From an uncultured Streptococcus sp. (GTDB lineage: Bacteria; Bacillota; Bacilli; Lactobacillales; Aerococcaceae), in contig CAJZJI010000010.1 in NCBI GenBank assembly GCA_916049935.1, positions 1 to 10,855 on the forward strand: DNA of 10,855 bases, read 5' to 3'. A program made the translations under genes and the position numbers. Shown here in pieces: positions 8,002 to 10,855 of the stretch (the first letter of the stretch is position 1; each line of letters starts with the position of its first letter). The notes below the pieces were generated by a model, which saw only the letters and a program-made list of their open reading frames with translations, searched no databases and was not told the origin of the DNA.

Positions 8002-9675
8002 ATGAGTTCAATTAAAATCATCGCACTTGGTGGTGTGAGAGAAAACGGTAAGAGCTTATATGCCGTTGAAGTGGAAGAAGAGATCTTCGTCTTAGATTGC
8101 GGTCTTGTCTATCCAGAAGATGAACTATTAGGGATTGATGTAGTCATTCCTGATTTCACATACTTAGAAGAAAATAGAGACCGTATTGCAGGGGTCTTCT
8201 TAACGCACGGACATGCCGATGCAGTAGGAGCCTTGCCTTATTTCTTACAAAATATCGACGCGCCGGTATTCGGTTCAAAATTAACGATTGCTCTTGCAAA
8301 ATACTATGTAGAGTCTTCAAACGTTGTTAAAGGATTTGACGACTATCATGAAGTGACAGAAAATACAGAGATTGATTTTCCAACAGCAACTGTGAAGTTC
8401 TTTAAAACTACACACACAATTCCAGATTCATTAGCGATTGTGATTAAAACTAGCGAAGGAAATATTGTGTACACTGGGGACTTCAAGTTCGATCAAAGTG
8501 CTGCAGTGGAATATCAAACAAACTTTGGACGTATCGCCGATGTCGGTGAAGATTATGTATTAGCGCTTCTTAGCGATTCAAGTGACGCAGAAAGCACAGT
8601 CGAAAACGTCAGCGACCGTAAAGTAGCCGAAACGATGTTAGAGACATTTATGAATGCAGAAGGCCGTATTATCGTTGCCTGCGTTGCAAGTAATATTTTA
8701 CGTATTCAACAAGTCATTAATGCTGCTTACGAGTCAGGCCGCAAGATTTTCCTAACAGGATCTGAGCTTGAAGAAATCGTCAATATCGCATTAAGCTTAA
8801 ATAAATTAACGGTTCCAGATAAAGAGTTAATCGTAAACTTCAATCAAATGAAGAAATTAGCCGATGATGAATTAGTCATCCTTGAAACTGGAAATGCCGG
8901 AGAGCCAATTAAAGCCTTGCAAAAAATGGCGCTTGGACGTCACCGTCAAGTGAACTTACACGAAGGCGACTTAGTGTATATCGCAACAACTCCATCTGTA
9001 GCAATGGAAACACAAATCGCTCGTACGAAAGACTTAATCTACCGTGCGGATGCGGAAGTGTTCGAAATGGCTAACAGCAAGAAATCAAGTGGTCACGCAA
9101 CTCCAAACGACTTGAAGTTGATGATGAACTTACTTCAACCAACATTCTTCATCCCAGTTCAAGGGGAGTATCGCAGCCTTTTAGCGCATGCAGAACTTGC
9201 CAATGAATTAGGCATTCCATATAAAAACATCTTCATTCCTGGTAAAGGGGATGTCGTGGAAATCGAAAACGGCCGCATGAGCGTTACAGGACAAGTTCCA
9301 GCAGGAAATGTCTTAGTAGACGGAATCGGTGTTGGAGATATCGGAAATATCGTTCTAAAAGACCGTAAGATTCTTTCTGAGGACGGGGTGTTCGTTGCAG
9401 TTGTGACGATTTCAAGACGTCTAGGAAAAATCCTTAGCGGACCACAAATTATTTCACGCGGATTCGTATATATGAAGACGAGTGAAGAACTCTTAACAGA
9501 AGCACAAAAGATTGTGACAGATGTTGTCGAAGAAAACTTAGCAAGTGATGATTTCGAATGGCCACGCCTAAAACAAGAAGTCAGAGATGCGTTAAGTCGT
9601 TACTTATTCGATAAAACAAAACGTCGCCCAGTCATCTTACCGATGATTATGGAAGCTTCTAACTATAAGAAATAA
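8002..9675 (+). CDS. rnjB: RNase J2-type ribonuclease, metallo-beta-lactamase/beta-CASP family
   Basis: RNase J proteins are 5'-to-3' exo- and endoribonucleases of mRNA decay and rRNA maturation; J2 usually acts as partner of J1. The fold order is beta-lactamase core (about 1-205 and from about 355), beta-CASP insert between, then the C-terminal domain ending in KRRPVILPMIME. The N-terminus (IKIIALGGVRENGKSLYAVEV) and the motif HGHADA fit the J2 branch of lactic acid bacteria rather than J1. The first metal motif, HxHxDH in J1, reads H69-G-H71-A-D73-A74, so the last histidine is missing. H138 (TTHTIPDS), D160 (TGDFKFD) and H365 (SSGHA) remain. At 557 aa the length is normal. The ATG follows AGAGGT (7991-7996) by 5 nt. 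It sits next to pnp but has its own promoter, and thiT follows after 20 nt. J2 versus J1 is judged by motif memory; weak catalysis is inference. Confidence 0.93.
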   Translation: MSSIKIIALGGVRENGKSLYAVEVEEEIFVLDCGLVYPEDELLGIDVVIPDFTYLEENRDRIAGVFLTHGHADAVGALPYFLQNIDAPVFGSKLTIALAKYYVESSNVVKGFDDYHEVTENTEIDFPTATVKFFKTTHTIPDSLAIVIKTSEGNIVYTGDFKFDQSAAVEYQTNFGRIADVGEDYVLALLSDSSDAESTVENVSDRKVAETMLETFMNAEGRIIVACVASNILRIQQVINAAYESGRKIFLTGSELEEIVNIALSLNKLTVPDKELIVNFNQMKKLADDELVILETGNAGEPIKALQKMALGRHRQVNLHEGDLVYIATTPSVAMETQIARTKDLIYRADAEVFEMANSKKSSGHATPNDLKLMMNLLQPTFFIPVQGEYRSLLAHAELANELGIPYKNIFIPGKGDVVEIENGRMSVTGQVPAGNVLVDGIGVGDIGNIVLKDRKILSEDGVFVAVVTISRRLGKILSGPQIISRGFVYMKTSEELLTEAQKIVTDVVEENLASDDFEWPRLKQEVRDALSRYLFDKTKRRPVILPMIMEASNYKK

Positions 9676-9695
9676 TTGAATTTAAGGAGATTAGA

Positions 9696-10301
9696 ATGAA
9701 TTCAAAAGCAGTTAAAATCTTACTTGAAGTACTTGGAGCCGTTGTGGTAAGTGCGATATTATCGTTTATCCCACAAGAGGCACTTCCATTTGTCGTAGAC
9801 CTTGCGATTATCCCATTAATCTTCGTGGCATTACGTCGCGGTTTAGTGTGGGGATGCATTGCGAGCGTGTTGTTCGGTGTCATCCATATGTTTCTTCATC
9901 CAAGTGGAGCAGGATACTTTATGGTTCCTTTCCACGATTCAGTGATGGGATACGGATTCGTGGGCGTTGCAGGATTCTTTGCACGTAACACCGTTCGTAC
10001 AGCCTTCAACGCGCGTACATCATCAACAACATTAAACGTTGTAACAGCAAGCATTATCGCAACTTTTGTCAGCTACGGTTTCCATGCGATTGGTACAGCC
10101 ATCGGTGCACCATCTCTATTCTCAGCTGAGAAAGTAGCCCTAGCACAAGGATTCTTCGGCTTTGGCATGAACTTTGTCGTGACATTAGTAGTGACACTTG
10201 TACTTTTAGTAACACCAATTTACGTGAAACGTTCGCTATATATTCCAAAAGGAACACGTTTCTTATCACGTCGCGAACAATCACATTTATTAAACGATTA
10301 A
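9696..10301 (+). CDS. thiT: ThiT-like thiamine ECF transporter substrate-binding (S) component
   Basis: Small integral membrane protein of 201 aa that looks like the ThiT/YuaJ family: the thiamine-binding subunit that docks onto the shared EcfT-EcfA-EcfA' energising module, which is encoded elsewhere. Hydrophobic segments at about 6-25, 31-46, 49-67, 83-97, 115-137 and 151-175 fit six helices, and a basic tail (KRSLYIPKGTRFLSRREQ) suits a cytoplasmic end. Family landmarks that can be aligned by eye are VGVAGFFA (89-96), SYGFHAIG (H130) and GMNF (N159), matching the thiamine-contacting His and Asn of Lactococcus ThiT. The Glu-Tyr pair of that site reads D81-S82 here. A good AAGGAGA Shine-Dalgarno (9684-9690) precedes the ATG, and the 20-nt gap implies cotranscription with rnjB. 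No TPP riboswitch precedes it. Thiamine as ligand is likely but not certain; another ECF S ligand is possible. Confidence 0.78.
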   Translation: MNSKAVKILLEVLGAVVVSAILSFIPQEALPFVVDLAIIPLIFVALRRGLVWGCIASVLFGVIHMFLHPSGAGYFMVPFHDSVMGYGFVGVAGFFARNTVRTAFNARTSSTTLNVVTASIIATFVSYGFHAIGTAIGAPSLFSAEKVALAQGFFGFGMNFVVTLVVTLVLLVTPIYVKRSLYIPKGTRFLSRREQSHLLND

Positions 10302-10310
10302 TAGTAAAAA

Positions 10311-10348
10311 AGAGAAAGCCCCTGATTCGTCGCGGTCTTTTTTCTTTC
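10311..10348 (+). terminator. Imperfect intrinsic terminator or attenuator between thiT and cls
   Basis: AAAG (10315-10318) pairs with CTTT (10337-10340), CC (10320-10321) with GG (10334-10335), and TGA (10323-10325) with TCG (10330-10332, one GU), closed by a TTCG tetraloop (10326-10329). Mismatches C10319/T10336 and C10322/C10333 interrupt the stem. A T-rich tract (10338-10348) follows. It starts about 10 nt after the thiT stop. The mismatches suggest partial termination, so some rnjB-thiT transcripts may reach cls. Confidence 0.5.
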
Positions 10349-10367
10349 AATTTTGAGAGGAGAGCCA

Positions 10368-10855
10368 ATGGCATTTATTAGTTCGATTCTTTATATCATC
10401 ATTTTACTTAATACCATTGCCGCAATTATCACGGTGTTTCGTGAGCCTCGTGAAATTGCTGCGACATGGGGATGGCTGATTGTCCTTGTGATGCTACCGG
10501 TCATCGGATTTATTATTTACTTCTTCTTTGGACGACGCATCCGTAAAAAACGCATCTTTAATTTGCGCGCTCAAGAAACGGTCGGTCTGCAAGAATTAGT
10601 CGAGCAGCAACAGCGTGATTTGGCCTATACGAAGGAGAAAATCGGTCCTGCGAGATTTCGCTTTAAGAACCCGTACCAAGAAGAATTAGCATCCTTCTTC
10701 CTGGAAGCCGATGATGCGATTATTACCGAGAATAATGATGTAGAGATTTTTGTGGACGGACAAGAGAAGTTTGACCGTCTAAAAGAAGATATTAAAAACG
10801 CCAAACATCATATTCACTTGCTGTATTACATCTTCAACCAAGATGAAATTGGCGA
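10368..10855 (+). CDS. cls: Cardiolipin synthase, N-terminal part (cut by window end)
   Basis: Phospholipase D-superfamily membrane enzyme that condenses two phosphatidylglycerol molecules into cardiolipin and glycerol. Only about 162 codons are present and the frame is still open at the window edge. Two membrane helices are visible: residues about 3-22 (ISSILYIIILLNTIAAIITV) and, after FREPRE, 34-54 (WGWLIVLVMLPVIGFIIYFFF), followed by GRRIRKKR. This PLDc_N layout, with W-x-W-L-x(3)-x-M-L-P-x-x-G, is typical of bacterial Cls. The soluble part begins with NDVEIFVDGQEKFDRLKEDIKNAKHHIHLLYYIF, as expected ahead of the first HKD motif, which lies beyond the window. The ATG is 5 nt after GGAG (10359-10362). 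It has no clear promoter of its own in the 66-nt gap after thiT. It uses more GC-ending codons (CGC, CTG, GTC) than glgP or pnp, consistent with lower expression. Confidence 0.92.
   Translation, partial: MAFISSILYIIILLNTIAAIITVFREPREIAATWGWLIVLVMLPVIGFIIYFFFGRRIRKKRIFNLRAQETVGLQELVEQQQRDLAYTKEKIGPARFRFKNPYQEELASFFLEADDAIITENNDVEIFVDGQEKFDRLKEDIKNAKHHIHLLYYIFNQDEIG

Noticed and set aside
7988..8005. Five-codon mini-ORF ending on the rnjB start codon (ATGA overlap)
   Set aside because: It has no Shine-Dalgarno of its own, and in AT-rich DNA such overlaps arise by chance.
1..10855. Mobile element, CRISPR, prophage or defence system
   Set aside because: No transposase, integrase, spaced repeats, terminal inverted repeats or defence-type protein was found. 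All seven genes belong to well-known metabolic, RNA-decay, transport and lipid families.

Overview
The window looks like the chromosome of a low-GC Gram-positive coccus of the order Lactobacillales. The maltodextrin phosphorylase and sucrose phosphorylase resemble the streptococcal MalP and GtfA proteins I remember. The RNase J2 carries the GGVRENGK / HGHADA signature I associate with lactic acid bacteria, and codon use is strongly AT-rich (TTA Leu, AAA Lys, CGT Arg). A Carnobacteriaceae/Granulicatella-like genome is my best guess, but the window does not prove the genus. All genes lie on the + strand.

Region 1 (about 1-5530) is a sugar-phosphorolysis operon. A sigma-A-type promoter is followed at its start site by tandem, overlapping MalR/LacI-type operators. 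The genes are malQ (4-alpha-glucanotransferase), glgP/malP (maltodextrin phosphorylase) and gtfA (sucrose phosphorylase), with gaps of 28 and 22 nt, and a strong intrinsic terminator closes the unit. MalQ rebuilds short maltodextrins into chains that GlgP can phosphorolyse. GlgP and GtfA both yield glucose 1-phosphate without spending ATP, so the operon is an energy-saving route from maltodextrin and sucrose into glycolysis. No transporter or phosphoglucomutase gene is present in the window.

Region 2 (about 5530-7860) is a single-gene unit for polynucleotide phosphorylase (pnp). It has an extended -10 promoter, a leader that can fold into a hairpin of about 33 base pairs just before the Shine-Dalgarno, and its own terminator. 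The hairpin recalls the RNase III-processed, autoregulated pnp leader of enteric bacteria and is the most notable non-coding element here.

Region 3 (about 7860-10855) has its own extended -10 promoter and a small GAAA-capped hairpin in the leader. It encodes an RNase J2-type ribonuclease (rnjB) whose first metal-binding motif is degenerate, then a ThiT-like thiamine ECF substrate-binding membrane protein 20 nt downstream. After an imperfect terminator comes the N-terminal part of a cardiolipin synthase (cls), cut by the window end. Two RNA-decay enzymes therefore sit side by side with independent promoters.

I saw no mobile element, CRISPR array, tRNA or rRNA, phage gene or defence system. 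I do not see evidence for a wholly new system. The points worth a second look are the pnp leader hairpin, the placement of gtfA in a mal-type operon, the degenerate RNase J2 active site and the altered binding site of the ThiT-like protein.
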